DNA from: Raphanus sativus
Lineage: Eukaryota; Streptophyta; Magnoliopsida; Brassicales; Brassicaceae
Length of the DNA stretch: 64,000 nt
Assembly (NCBI RefSeq): GCF_000801105.2
Contig: NC_079516.1
Span: 13,640,001-13,704,000, forward strand
Reading direction: 5' to 3'
The translations under genes and the position numbers were made by a program. Shown here in pieces: positions 34,697-47,080 of the stretch (position 1 is its first letter; every line of letters begins with the position of its first letter). The notes under the pieces were generated by a model. It was given only the letters and a program-made list of their open reading frames with translations. It was not told where the DNA came from and searched no databases.

Positions 34697-36089
34697 TTCG
34701 CATAAAAAATCATGAAGTTGGCAAAAGTTTGCAATTAAATCTTGAATCTTAACTCCTAACATTTTAAACAACATATTAAACATTGAGACTAACTTACTTG
34801 TTCACACGTCAAAATTGTGACCAGTATTGTTCATTAGCAAAAGAGTGACCTGGCGGTTTACCTTTTTAAATAATATTTTAATTATTTTAATTAATAAAAA
34901 TAGATAAAGTAGATAAAATAAATTAAATTCTAAAATTGATAAAAATCAGGAAAAGGAAAAACACAAAATAAATTTTCCAAATTCAAAAATTATAAAATTC
35001 AAAAATAAAAATAAATAAATAAATAAATTGTAAAAATTGATAAAAATTAGAAAATTCGGAAATTTAAAAAAAATATAGAAAAAAATAAAAATTCAAAAAC
35101 TTAATAATGTAGAAATTCAAAAAACAAAAACTAAAATTAATAAATTTTAAAAATCTACAAAATTTAGGAAATTAAAAAAATAATCTTGAAAAACAAATAA
35201 AAATTCAAAAAACGCACTTGAAAATTTGGACCCAACAAGGCACTTTAAAATTTTTGGTTCTGTTTTGATATAGCGGTGATAGTTACAAATTTAATCATAT
35301 CACTGTAAAAAAATATTACGAGATATAATATGATTTTCAAACATTTTGTTGAATACTAAAATTTTAAAATTCCTTCATTTTCATTTCTAAGGGGTTGAAT
35401 TTTTATGTGTTTTCTTCACCACTATGTCGAAACCAAACCAAACTTTTTTAAGTGTCTTATTGTGTCCAAATCTCTAGGATCCGAAGGAACCAAACGCGGA
35501 CACCTGAACGCACATACCTACCTAAACACTAAAGAGATTTGGGTTCAAGTACTTTTTCATTTTAAATTTTAAATTTTTTGAATTTTTGAAATTTATTTGT
35601 TTTATATTTTTTTCAATTTCGTATTTTTCTAATTTATATCTATTTTTTATTTTTTAGAATTTCTAAATTTTTAATTTTTGAATTTTTGAATTTGTTTTGG
35701 TTTTCCAGATTTTAAAAAATTTCCTATTTTCTAATTTTTATCAATTTTCACGATTTTTTTTAATTTCTAAATATTAAATTTTTGAATTTATAAATTTTGG
35801 TTTTTCTAGTTGATCTTTTCCTGACTTTGTATCAATTTTTAGAATTTATTTAAATTTTTATCTTTATTTTTTTTATCAATTAAAATAATTAAAATATTAA
35901 AAAAACTGCCGCAACACCTATTATGACCTATTGATGAACAGTAGAAGTCATAATTTGACGTTTGAAACAAGTAAGATAATTTTGATGTTTAATATGTTAT
36001 TGAAACAAGTTTTACGATTTAAAATGTTAGTAGTTGAACTCTAAAATTTAAAGTGCAATTTTTTGTCTAGTTGATGCTTTCTTAAGCGA
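34697..36089. mobile_element. Imperfect palindrome of about 1.4 kb, long-TIR transposon-like
   Basis: The left arm (about 34697-35230) matches the right arm (about 35540-36089) in reverse complement. Outer blocks include TCGCATAAAAAATCATGAAG against TCGCTTAAGAAAGCATCAAC, CTAACATTTTAAA, ACATATTAAACAT, TTACTTGTT and ATATTTTAATTATTTTAATT. Arms of about 500 bp flank a unique centre of about 300 bp. No transposase coding is visible. Mutator-like elements and foldback elements have such long inverted repeats. I could not fix the exact ends or a target duplication. Confidence 0.65.
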
Positions 36090-36104
36090 TTTTCCCAAAA
36101 AAAC

Positions 36105-36190
36105 TTAAGAAACTTACTTGTAGAAACAGCTTGATATTGCCGACAGAGCTGCTGCCGGGAAGATGACGACGAAAAGAAAGTGTATATTGA
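36105..36190 (-). other. Possible upstream leader exon with donor
   Basis: Moderately GC-rich sequence reads on the minus strand as TCGTCGTCATCTTCCCGGCA and ends at a good donor, CTACAA/GTAAGT (about 36118). It could be the first non-coding exon of the NLR region, now separated by the MITE and the palindrome. Weakly supported. Confidence 0.3.
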
Positions 36191-36359
36191 TTGTCTACGT
36201 CCAAATATAAATGGACCTATTTGGTGATAATTATTTGTATATGTAGGCTATAAATGGATAAAAATCACAAGATTATTAGACAATGGCGTTGGTGGTTTGG
36301 ACTATGTGGACATACGTGGTCCGTCCAATAATCTAAAACAAATAGATTTTTTAACTTCA

Positions 36360-36735
36360 ATCAAATTTGAAGAGAAAAAAGTAATTTTATAGAAATAAAG
36401 TTTTTCACCAAAATATAAAATCGATTTTCTGCCAAAACATCAAATCTTTCAATCAAAATCGCAAAATCAGAATTTTTGTAAAAATAACTCTTCCCGCAAA
36501 ATTAGAAAATCTTGGTTTTTCGATAAGACGGCAAAATTGATTTTTTCCTCCAATATCAAGTTTTCTGTCAAAATATCAAAAAAAAAACATTTTCTGTCAA
36601 AACCGTAATAACAAATTCTCGTAAAAAATTTACAATCATGTTTTGTTATTAAAACCACAAAATCGAATTTTCTCACAAAAACCAAAAAAAATTTGTTTTC
36701 CTTCCAAAACAAAAAATGATTTTTCGGTTAAACCC
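36360..36735. repeat. Degenerate repeats rich in AAAATCGATTTTCTGCCAAAA
   Basis: Variants of a phrase like AAAATCGATTTTCTGCCAAAA recur every 35-45 bases. Open frames here are by-products of the repeat. Probably an old satellite-like or transposon tract. Confidence 0.45.
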
Positions 36736-36869
36736 CATTAGTTGTAGCAAAATTTTACGTAGCAGATTTACTTTGTATTTTGTACAACCCTTTGTAACAT
36801 ATTTGATTTGTGAGTCTATTCTCTGTTATATGGTATTTAATGTTTAATCATCTCCTTACCGATTTATTT

Positions 36870-36995
36870 TATGTCAACTTCATCAATCTTAAATTCTGCA
36901 CATCAGTTTACAAAAATGTTCGAAAGGATCATATGTCTTGCAGATATTGTAGTCATTTTTTTCTTTAATTTACTAGAACAAAAAAAATCCAAAGT
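36870..36995 (-). pseudogene. NLR intron/exon-edge fragment
   Basis: Matches 32195-32312 of NLR-2: CATCAATCTTAAATTCTGCA (start of exon 3 with its acceptor), then the intron text GAAAGGATCATA...TTTAATTTACTAGAACA. A third dispersed NLR piece in the region. Confidence 0.7.
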
Positions 36996-37002
36996 AGGCC
37001 GT

Positions 37003-37303
37003 CCTTGGAAGAAAGCAAAGGAAGAATCATCACTGATGCAACATGGTTCTTTCCTTTGTTATCGAATGCAGTAAAGTATCGTTTATCACAGATGTCTACA
37101 TGGAGGATTCACTCAAGGATCTAATTGGAAGTGCAGAGAGTTGCCTGGAAGAACTGAAGCGTGTTAGGCTTGTGGTTTGGCAAAAAACTCGTAATATATT
37201 TTCCGAGAACCTTGAGTTGCCAAGTCAGGAACCTCAGAGCAACATAATTGGTATTAGTTATCAAGCTTATGAAAACGATGTCATGGAAAGACTGAAAAAG
37301 GTA
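37003..37303 (+). pseudogene. Unrecognised exon-like remnant
   Basis: An open stretch reads VYMEDSLKDLIGSAESCLEE, LKRVRLVVWQKTRNIFSENL and YQAYENDVMERLKK, ending at a donor-like GAAAAAG/GTATTT. It looks like a genuine exon but I do not know the family. It follows directly on the NLR fragment, so it is probably part of the shuffled block. Confidence 0.35.
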
Positions 37304-38645
37304 TTTTCTAATAAATCTTCACTGTTTAGTGTTTAAGATTTACTATTCAGGTTTTACCGTTTTAGTGTGAGAGTTTAGTGTTTAAGATTTTTTATTAAAA
37401 CTTTTAAAAAACAATCTGATGTACTACTCTTTTTTTCATCTCGAATAGGCGGGTATGATCAAGAGTTGAGTTTCTTTTAGGCCCAGTGTGATCGTCGAAT
37501 ATATTATTCACGTTATGGCAATAACCATCTGAACACGTTTTGCCCTTATCCACTGTCCTAGGAAGCGAGCACGTAGTTACCTACTATACATAAAAATATT
37601 AACTTGATTCTTTTTGTCAATAATATAACAGCTAACGATTATTATTTGATAATATTTTCATTTGCCCAATAAAAGTAGTCTTCACTTCCCTCTCTTCAAT
37701 GCTTAAAGGAAAAGTCAAGACTCTCAAACTATGGCCAGCGAATCAAGAACCAGATGGGTTCTCCCTTACAAGACCAAGAACTTGGAAGACGATTACCTTC
37801 TTGGTCGTGTGCTCGGAAAAGGACAGTTTGGAACCACTTTCCTCTGCACCCATAACGAGACGGGTCAAAAGCTTGCCTGCAAATCCATACCTAAAACGAA
37901 GCTCCTTTGTCAGGAAGACTGCGACAACGTTTTGAGGGAGATCCAGATAATGCATCACTTGTCTGAATACCCCAACGTTGTCCGGATACACAGCACGTAC
38001 GAGGATGATACCAGCGTGCACCTTGTGATGGAGCTCTGCGAAGGTGGTGAGTTGTTTGATAGAATCGCGGAGAAAGGTCATTACAGCGAGAGAGAAGCTG
38101 CAAAGGTTATCAAGACGATTGTTTCTGTCGTTGAGGCTTGTCACTCTCTTGGTGTTATGCATAGGGATCTTAAGCCTGAGAACTTCTTGTTCACTTGTTG
38201 TGATGAAGACTCTCCTCTTAAATCTACTGACTTTGGGGTCTCTGTTTTCTGCGAGCCAGGTCTGGTTTCGATTCTTTACTCGTCATATTCTTCTTCTTCT
38301 TGTCTGGTTTCGTACATGATTGTGTTGTTGGACACTGTTTAAATGAATCCTTGCTTAAATAACTTGTTGCGACTGTGAATATGTGTGTTTTGGGCACACA
38401 AATCTTTGTTTCTTTGTGTGCATCTAGATCGTAGACAAAGAAGATAAAGTCCCTATCAAGATTGACATCTGGGAATGCAGGGTCCGTAGGTCCATGCAGT
38501 ATGATTTGTATTTTTCGGTTTAGAAAATTTTACTTTTTCTAAATAAGTATATATAGGGAAACGAAAATTGGAATTTGAAACTAATATAAATACGGGTCTA
38601 AAGGTTATAATAGTATTCAGTTCACACAATAATAAGAAATCTTAA

Positions 38646-38879
<234 letters not shown>

Positions 38880-39395
38880 TAGATTCTTTCTTTATCCTTA
38901 GAGAATGTACGTGTCGCAGAGTTTTCACTCTCTCATCTCATGTGTCTTATTATGTATCCAGGAACTGAACGTGGGATCTTTAGAGAGATTTTAAAGGGAA
39001 ACCTGGACTTTGGGACCGATCCTTGGCCTAGCATCTCAGAGAGTGCCAAGGATCTTGTAGGGAAAATGCTTGAGAGCGATCCAAAGAAAAGGTTAACTGC
39101 TCATCAAGTCTTGTGTAAGCTCTCTTGCCTTTTGAGTTTAGACTGCTAAAGATGATTTATACACTTGCAAGTGTGATTCAGGTGTTCTTATTTTTTCAGG
39201 TCACCCTTGGATTGTGGATGATACGGTTGCTCCAGATAAACCACTGGACTTCGCAGTAGTGTCCCGTCTGAAAAGGTTCTCTGCGATGAACAAACTTAAG
39301 AAGATGGCTTTACGCGTAGTTGCAGAGAGACTGTCTGAGGAAGAAATCGGTGGGCTCAAAGCACTGTTCAAGATGATAGACACAGACAACAGTGG

Positions 39396-40207
39396 TGAAA
39401 GAACAGATTTGTGGCTAGTCTATGTATTCTTATGCAAATATGTTAGAGAGCAAGTATGTAAGTGCATAAAGTAAAGAACACATAGAAATTTGTTAACGAG
39501 GTTCGTTTCCTACATCCCCGGGACCACGTCCAGAACTCATTCACTAGAAAGATCGCAACTACAATTGCTATATGGTATCAGCACACACCCGTGCCGACCA
39601 CTCTTATCTAGAATTACAATGATGAGAGCAACTACTACTCCTTGTCCTCTTGACGAGTATAGTTCTCTATAACAAAACTACCAGATCTCTCAACTGGTAG
39701 GACGACGTCACACACATCCATGTGCATCTTCAATAAACCCTAGACGCGTAACCGTTTTTTGTCACCGTCTCGATCTTTATATACTCCCACGAGTAAACCC
39801 TAAATCCATCAAGCCCACTAATCTTCATATTAGTTGGACTTCTCTTTGAACTAAAGCCCACATGAACTCAAAGTCCACGTTGCCTTTTTTTCTTCTTCCT
39901 GCGTCTTCTTACAAAGACCCAATATTACGTGGTGTGGTTGACAAACACACCATCGTACGTCCATAACATCTTGTGCTATCCTCATCGATCAGCTCACACA
40001 CAAGTACTCTTGTGAAACACATAACATCACATGTTCTTCATCAAACCCATGTGCCTTCACGTATTAGTCTTATGCAACACTCCAAAGCTCTATAAGCTGA
40101 AGTACACTTGCTGTATAGTTTGATTCTTAACTTGTCACTCAAGCAGTCATTCAATACATCTTCATTCTTCATTCATCTATATAAAGCTCAGTCAACATAA
40201 CTCTTCA
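39396..40207 (-). repeat. 3' LTR (left copy)
   Basis: Starts TGAAAGAACAG and ends CATAACTCTTCA on the plus strand. It differs from the right copy by A for G in TCTCTATAAC and T for C in TATTAGTCTTATG. Confidence 0.93.
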
Positions 40208-40220
40208 TTCTCTCCCTTGG
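40208..40220 (-). other. Polypurine tract of the retrotransposon
   Basis: Minus-strand CCAAGGGAGAGAA abuts the 3' LTR, as expected for the primer of plus-strand DNA synthesis. Confidence 0.75.
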
Positions 40221-43200
40221 TGTCTGAGTTTTATACTTTAAACACCATCTCTATATGCTCCGCATTACATCAAGCAGGCTGCTCAAAATGTCAATCTTCT
40301 TCATTCTCTCCCTTTTTATTTGAGTGTGTAACTCAAGCTTAACTTTGAAAGCATCAAACGCTCTCCCTAGATCATTGCATGACATTCTCTCCCTGCTTGA
40401 GTGCACACTCACATAAAACCACCACGCTTAGAAGTAGAACACATTCATACTTTTGTCTTGTTCCAGCAGCCCGAATTGATTCAAGGTACCCATCATAAGT
40501 TTTGCCCTTAGAAATTGCTGTCCCAACATTAACCAGACACCGCTGTCGCCAATAGCACAAAATCAGAGCCTGTCGTACGCACAGAACAATATTTTTTAAT
40601 GTAGTAGCAATTCTGAGCAAATTCCTCTTCATGTTCTATTCTCTTTCCAAACTTCGGCTCGCGTAGCTTTATCTGTGGAGATATCTTGACAACTCTTGGT
40701 CTTGACTAATCAGCACTTATCATCAATCAGAAACCCATTAGCTTGACATCTTCTTCTTGTTCTTTATGCTTAGTTCACTTGTTCAAGCAACATGTCATGT
40801 TTTTTCCTCCCCTGCTTGAATGCATAGCTGCGTCAAAAAGATATCTCTGCTTCACCTCTGCATCTAATTCTGTTAGATCGAGTCTCAAACATGATTTTCT
40901 AAACAATCTGCAAAACCTGCAACCAGCCTGACTTCAAGTGTTCACTTAGCATGTGTCTATTCTCATCTGCCTTTAGTACTTGTCAGTACCATTCTTTGTG
41001 CTTTTCTTCTAATATTCACCAAGCATATCCACTTCTACTTGAGTCACGTGGAAGAACCCTTTGTACATCGTAACTAGAGGCTTGTGAAATGTTCTGGGGC
41101 TCCATCATTCAAATAACATCTCGAACTCACAATTCAGTTTCCTTCGCTTGTTAGACGTCTCCACCATTAATTACCAAATCTGAGAATTCAGATGAACTAT
41201 GACCAGAGAGGGTAGAAGAAGCTCAAGTAAAACAAAAACTAACCGTTGAAATCTCAATCCTACCGTCGAATTTCAATACAGTAGCATAATTAAGATATTC
41301 ACCAAATTTCAGCTCCATCGGACTACTTTTGAATCCTCTCAGGTTGCTTTGAATAACCCATCTCAGAACAAATTTCTGCAACAGTCTTCTGTGATCTGTA
41401 TCACACATGAACAGTGAAGTTAAAAGTTCTCTGTCTTGTACCTCGTAGTCAGACTTAGATGAAGGCTTTTCTTTATCCTTTTCACCATCCAAACCGAGAC
41501 CTTCCTATTACCATCTTCCGCACAGGCGCAAAAAATATCAAGATAGAGCATTTGTCTTCATCAGTTCACACTGTCTTGTTCTATGTCAAAGACGGGCAAA
41601 CTATGTCACTTCCAAACTATCATGCACAGTTTTCTAATTGAATAAGCTTAGAAAATCAAGAGGCTTGTTCTGAAACAAATGTAGACACAGTGTTTCATCT
41701 ATCATGTGTATATCTTCAGCACCTCGTCTGCCCTAACTGAGACCTTAAAACTTATCATGGCTTCACATCGACGTTTTCCCAATAGTGAATCTCAGAAATC
41801 TCTGCAAAAATATTTTATCACTGATGATACATCATTTCCCAACTGAACTCGTCTGATATCTTGTGATTTCAGTGACCACAAGCTTTATTTTCTTGGTTCA
41901 ACAAACAGACGTTCAAGACACATGATACTGAGAAAATATACAGCTCTTCCCAAACATCTCGGTTAGAATCTTGTCCAGACCTGCTCTCTGCTTCTTACAA
42001 GACAAATCTCTCTCTCCCTCATTTCTTACAGAATTATCTTTCTCGCAGTACAGCTCAAGATTGAGCCTTAGGACAATTCTTAGCACACTTGGCTTCCTGC
42101 CTTGACATTAACTTGACTCATGTAGAATTCCATACCAGACAGTGATCACATTCCACAGACCTCTCACTTCTATGGCTGACCTCAAAACGAGAACTGCATC
42201 CTTTTAATTTCATCAGAGATATGCAGAAACTTCACCTAATATAAGCACAGTGACCACTGGAGATGTACCTTTATAATACCACAAGCTTGAATTAATTTCT
42301 GAAATCTACACCTTGTTCTTATCCTTGTAGTTATTCAAGAGCTCGAGAATGGTGTGGGTCTTCCATCAAAATTTTCAACAGAAATTTTGCATACGCACAA
42401 GACCAACGACCCTACTTTCTGTTTGATGTTCTTCGTCATTACTGGAATTCCTCTCTTAAATATCACAATGGTTCGTGATGTCTTCTCTACTGTTATACAT
42501 AGTTTCCATTGATCTACACAAGAATTTCCTTGGTGAAAAAATCAGCAGCAGTCATACAAATCCAGTGACAACAACTAGCATTAGGAGCATTTATCCATCA
42601 ACCACCTAAAAAACTGTCACTTACGCATCGGTTTCAGATCTCTTCAGAGTCTCTCGGAGCATTACGAGAACCTTAATACTGATATAAATACAAAGTTTCC
42701 AAACACAAGCCAAGACCAGTTCCATCTTGAATAACTTAGCTCTTTAACAATTGCCAGCAAATTATATGATATAGCTTGATGTGAACACATCATTGTAGAA
42801 GTATTTCTGTAGTTGCAGCGGAAACTTAACACAATGTTCTTAAGACAAACGATATTCTCACCCAAGTTTGACTTTCAAGAAACTCTGCACTGTCTTTAAA
42901 TCATTTTGAAACTGACCCCTTGTCGTTGCACTTCTGCACCTCAAGCCCTTTGCTGTTCTTATCAAAAGACAATCTGACAATTTTCACTGAATAACTGATG
43001 CAAGCTTTTGCATTGCCGGACAGATGATCTTGAACTCCTTAGAACAGAACCCCATGCTGTTGAGCTTCTCCATCGTGAGTCTTTCTTTCATATGAACCTT
43101 TGTTCTGTTGTCTCTTCACATGAATTTCACATCAGTTGAGACTTCTTCAATCTCTAAGAAGATTGCAACTCACATTCGGACTCCATCTGACGCAAGATGA

Positions 43201-45660
43201 CTGATGAAATTATACATCTTCATGATGGCGCTGAAAGGTTGAAGCTCTGGATTAAAAGCCTCCATATTTGTTTAAGCTCTGGATGACATGATTCTGATCG
43301 TAACTTCTGCATTCTCCTACAAGACGCTTCAATGGCCTTTGGTATGATCGGAGCATGAACTTGTATTAGAAATCATTTGAACACTTTACAAGTCGCTCAA
43401 TCAGGTTTATGAGACTACAAACACCTGTGTATCTCGACTGACCAATTTCTAACCATCGTTAAGACTCAAGCCAAACATGTTGCTTGATCTCCAAGTTACA
43501 CACTTGTAACCACCCAAAAACCCTCTTTCAGTTTTCGTCGGCTAGCCTTTTCTTGTTTGGAAAACCTTTCCTCAAGTCAACATCATGCCATCACGACTTC
43601 TTAAGATCAGCTGCCCAAATATTCTGCCGGTATGTTCACCATGGGAACACAATACAAGAGATACTCTCCTTCTCCTCCACAGCGAACAATGTATGCAAAA
43701 GCTTCGGAAACATTCCTCTTTGATGTTCTCCTGATCGTACAGTTACTGAGAACAACATCCCATGTCGACACCTCCTTGTCTCCATGCTTTAATTCTTGAG
43801 CGTTAATGAGACACTTCAGAATTTTTATAGCTTTGAATCGATACGGAAACCCGTGTCTTATATTTCACGTTGAAGCTTAGGTCGGTAACTACTGCAACTG
43901 GATCCACTCATTTTGTCATAGAGTCTGATACAGCTTAACCTTTTGCTTTTGCAAGACACTAATCATGAGTTTGTCTTGACTTTCTTCACACGTTTCAGAA
44001 TAAAGTAGCCAACCGTTGACTTGACTTCTGATATAGCAAAATCCTTGCATCTGTGTAATACCATCCATTGTAGTAGATCCGTGATTATTCTTCTGCAAAC
44101 CTCCATTTTGAATGACAACAAACTTTCCATCAGAAATCATTCTTCCATGGCCATTAATTTCTTTCGTCAACTCCGTCCAGATTTTCAAATCTTTGTTATT
44201 CAGAAACTTGTGTTCAAAGACTATTATTGAGTTTTTCACAATGCTGCCACTGCCAAGCTCTGGAATCTCTGCAACCTCAGCGATCAACCTGCTCTCCTAG
44301 ACAATCCTTGTATGATATATAGCCAACTTCTGTTCAATAAGCTTGTCGCATCAAGATTCATCCTCGTACGTTAGCGTTCAACAACATGACCATTTTAACT
44401 TCAACCTCCATATGAGTTCTCATTCAGTTAGAAATTTTCTCGCACTCACTTCTTGTGATCACAGCTTCTCCACTTGCGACCATAAACTCATTGAATCTGT
44501 TTCTTTGTCTCTGTTTCTTTGACCAAAATGACACAGCATAAGTTGTTTCTGTCTTTTTCACATCTCTGTGATTGCTGTAAGCTAGAGACACAGTACTTTC
44601 AATCTTTACCTCTGTTTCTGAGTTTTGGAACACAAGACACTGTAGTTCATCCACGTAAAATGTCTCATAAGCATTGGATGCTGTCACTCCAACTGTGGTG
44701 ATTCATACCTAAAATCAAAGTCGACCCATCTTGTTTCTCCAAACAATGTGCGGTAAATGTCACGACCATGTCAGGCACCGAACACATGCTCTCCCTTGTT
44801 GACTTTGATGAAGAACTCAATCTCTCCAATTAATCATGTCTCACAACTTCACGAGGATAATTTTCTTTGCGCTTTGACTTGATTATCCTCCTCTGTATGA
44901 ATCAAAAATATCATACGGAAACGTCTTGGCTCCATGTTTTGCTCAATTTGAAACTTAAACACCCGATGAACCCAACCAAGAACAACTCGCAGACTAAACT
45001 TCTCCTTTTTGAGAAAATTGAGTTAACCTTCCTTGCTCATAAGTACTCTTCACATCCTCTTTCTTTTCTCGTATCAGACCTAGTTCATGAGTCTGACCCC
45101 TTGATTTCTGCCAGTGACAATAAAAATCCCAGAAGACGTTTTAAACACCTTGTTACTTCAAGAACCAGATGCTAAGATTGCCATTCTCGCTGAGCCTTTA
45201 CACTTTGATATTTCTTATGAGTTCTTTGTAGCATACTCTAGTCTCAAGACATTCCGTGAGAATCACAATTTTATTTCTTCAGTCTCATGATCTTCTATTC
45301 CCTTTCACACTACTGATCAAAAGAGCTTGCAAGTTCTTCTCCCTAGTGAGATAAGCACAATCTTCTTCATTAATGTCTTCATCTAGATTTGATCCATGAA
45401 ACTTCACATTGGTTGAATTGACACATATTCTCTCGGTGGAACTCGTGAAGTAAAGTAATCTTTTTATGCACCAGTAACAACACAAAAATCTCCATCATCA
45501 ATGCACGTACCTTGTCACACCTGCCACGACCAAAATTCCACTCGTTTATTATGTTCACATTCATGACTCTTCCTCATGTCCTTCCGATACTATCCATAGC
45601 CACAAATCCATGATCTACCCGAAACAAGATTAGATCTGAGATTATCTCTAGCGGGAACCC
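40221..45660 (-). mobile_element. Internal region of the retrotransposon
   Basis: About 5.4 kb without a long open frame. The minus strand has scattered coding-like stretches of up to about 120 codons near the 5' side (43916-45564), but none carries gag zinc-knuckle or pol motifs I can recognise. This is either a LARD-type element or a heavily rearranged copy; the near-identical LTRs favour a non-autonomous element over age. Confidence 0.7.
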
Positions 45661-45672
45661 GCTCTGATACCA
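45661..45672 (-). other. Primer-binding site, initiator tRNA-Met type
   Basis: TGGTATCAGAGC on the minus strand complements the 3' end of plant initiator tRNA-Met and lies 2 bases from the 5' LTR. Confidence 0.9.
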
Positions 45673-45674
45673 AT

Positions 45675-46486
45675 TGAAAGAACAGATTTGTGGCTAGTCT
45701 ATGTATTCTTATGCAAATATGTTAGAGAGCAAGTATGTAAGTGCATAAAGTAAAGAACACATAGAAATTTGTTAACGAGGTTCGTTTCCTACATCCCCGG
45801 GACCACGTCCAGAACTCATTCACTAGAAAGATCGCAACTACAATTGCTATATGGTATCAGCACACACCCGTGCCGACCACTCTTATCTAGAATTACAATG
45901 ATGAGAGCAACTACTACTCCTTGTCCTCTTGACGAGTATAGTTCTCTGTAACAAAACTACCAGATCTCTCAACTGGTAGGACGACGTCACACACATCCAT
46001 GTGCATCTTCAATAAACCCTAGACGCGTAACCGTTTTTTGTCACCGTCTCGATCTTTATATACTCCCACGAGTAAACCCTAAATCCATCAAGCCCACTAA
46101 TCTTCATATTAGTTGGACTTCTCTTTGAACTAAAGCCCACATGAACTCAAAGTCCACGTTGCCTTTTTTTCTTCTTCCTGCGTCTTCTTACAAAGACCCA
46201 ATATTACGTGGTGTGGTTGACAAACACACCATCGTACGTCCATAACATCTTGTGCTATCCTCATCGATCAGCTCACACACAAGTACTCTTGTGAAACACA
46301 TAACATCACATGTTCTTCATCAAACCCATGTGCCTTCACGTATTAGCCTTATGCAACACTCCAAAGCTCTATAAGCTGAAGTACACTTGCTGTATAGTTT
46401 GATTCTTAACTTGTCACTCAAGCAGTCATTCAATACATCTTCATTCTTCATTCATCTATATAAAGCTCAGTCAACATAACTCTTCA
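45675..46486 (-). repeat. 5' LTR (right copy)
   Basis: 812 bp, same ends as the left copy. On the minus strand it should carry the element's promoter. Confidence 0.93.
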
Positions 46487-47080
46487 AGTGGGACCATCAC
46501 GTTTGAAGAGTTGAAAGATAGTATCAGACGTGTTGGGTCAGAGCTTGTGGAATCAGAGATCCAAGAACTCTTGCAAGCAGTAAACTAGCTACTCTCTTCA
46601 TATTATTAACTTTCACTAAATACTATCCAATACCATCTTATGATTGTGTTTGTCAGGCTGATGTTGATGAGAGTGGAACAATTGACTATGGAGAGTTCTT
46701 GGCTGCAACAATCCACTTGAACAAGCTGGAGAGAGAGGAGAATCTAATGGCTGCATTCTCTTTCTTTGACAAAGATTCAAGCGGTTGCATCACTATTGAT
46801 GAACTCAGACAGGCTTGGAACCAGTTTGGTATAAAAGATTCACATCTTGATGAAATGATCAAAGACATTGATCAAGACAATGTAAGTAGTTTCACAAAGA
46901 TCTATTTAATTTCCTTATAAAAGAAGCTTATGGGGTCTATTTGTTTTGTAGGATGGACAAATAAACTATGGGGAATTTGTGACAATGATGAGAAAAGGCA
47001 ATAATGGGATCAGCAGGAGAGCAATGAGAAACACATTCAACTTTGAGAATTTAAGTGAATGTCTAAACTCTTCATTTTAG

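Larger units (their letters stand above)
39396..46486 (-). mobile_element. LTR retrotransposon, 7.09 kb, minus orientation, non-autonomous (LARD-like)
   Basis: Two LTRs of 812 bp (39396-40207 and 45675-46486), each TG...CA, flank 5.47 kb of internal DNA. The insertion duplicated AGTGG: 39391-39395 and 46487-46491. A primer-binding site TGGTATCAGAGC (initiator tRNA-Met complement) on the minus strand at 45672-45661, 2 bases inside the right LTR, and a purine tract CCAAGGGAGAGAA at 40220-40208 set the orientation. No internal frame exceeds about 125 codons and I see no protease, integrase, reverse transcriptase or RNase H motif on either strand, so it must be mobilised in trans. The LTRs differ at only two positions that I could find, so insertion was recent. 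Confidence 0.93.

Noticed and set aside
36467..36712. Open frame of about 80 codons
   Set aside because: Formed by the degenerate AT-rich repeat, Phe/Lys/Asn-rich with no domain.
37743..38162. Minus-strand frames opposite the CDPK exon 1 of each copy
   Set aside because: The same antisense frame recurs opposite all three kinase copies because the coding strand is conserved; no protein family resemblance.
43916..45564. Minus-strand frames within the retrotransposon interior as gag/pol genes
   Set aside because: No zinc knuckle, protease, integrase or reverse transcriptase motifs seen; lengths are close to chance for this composition.
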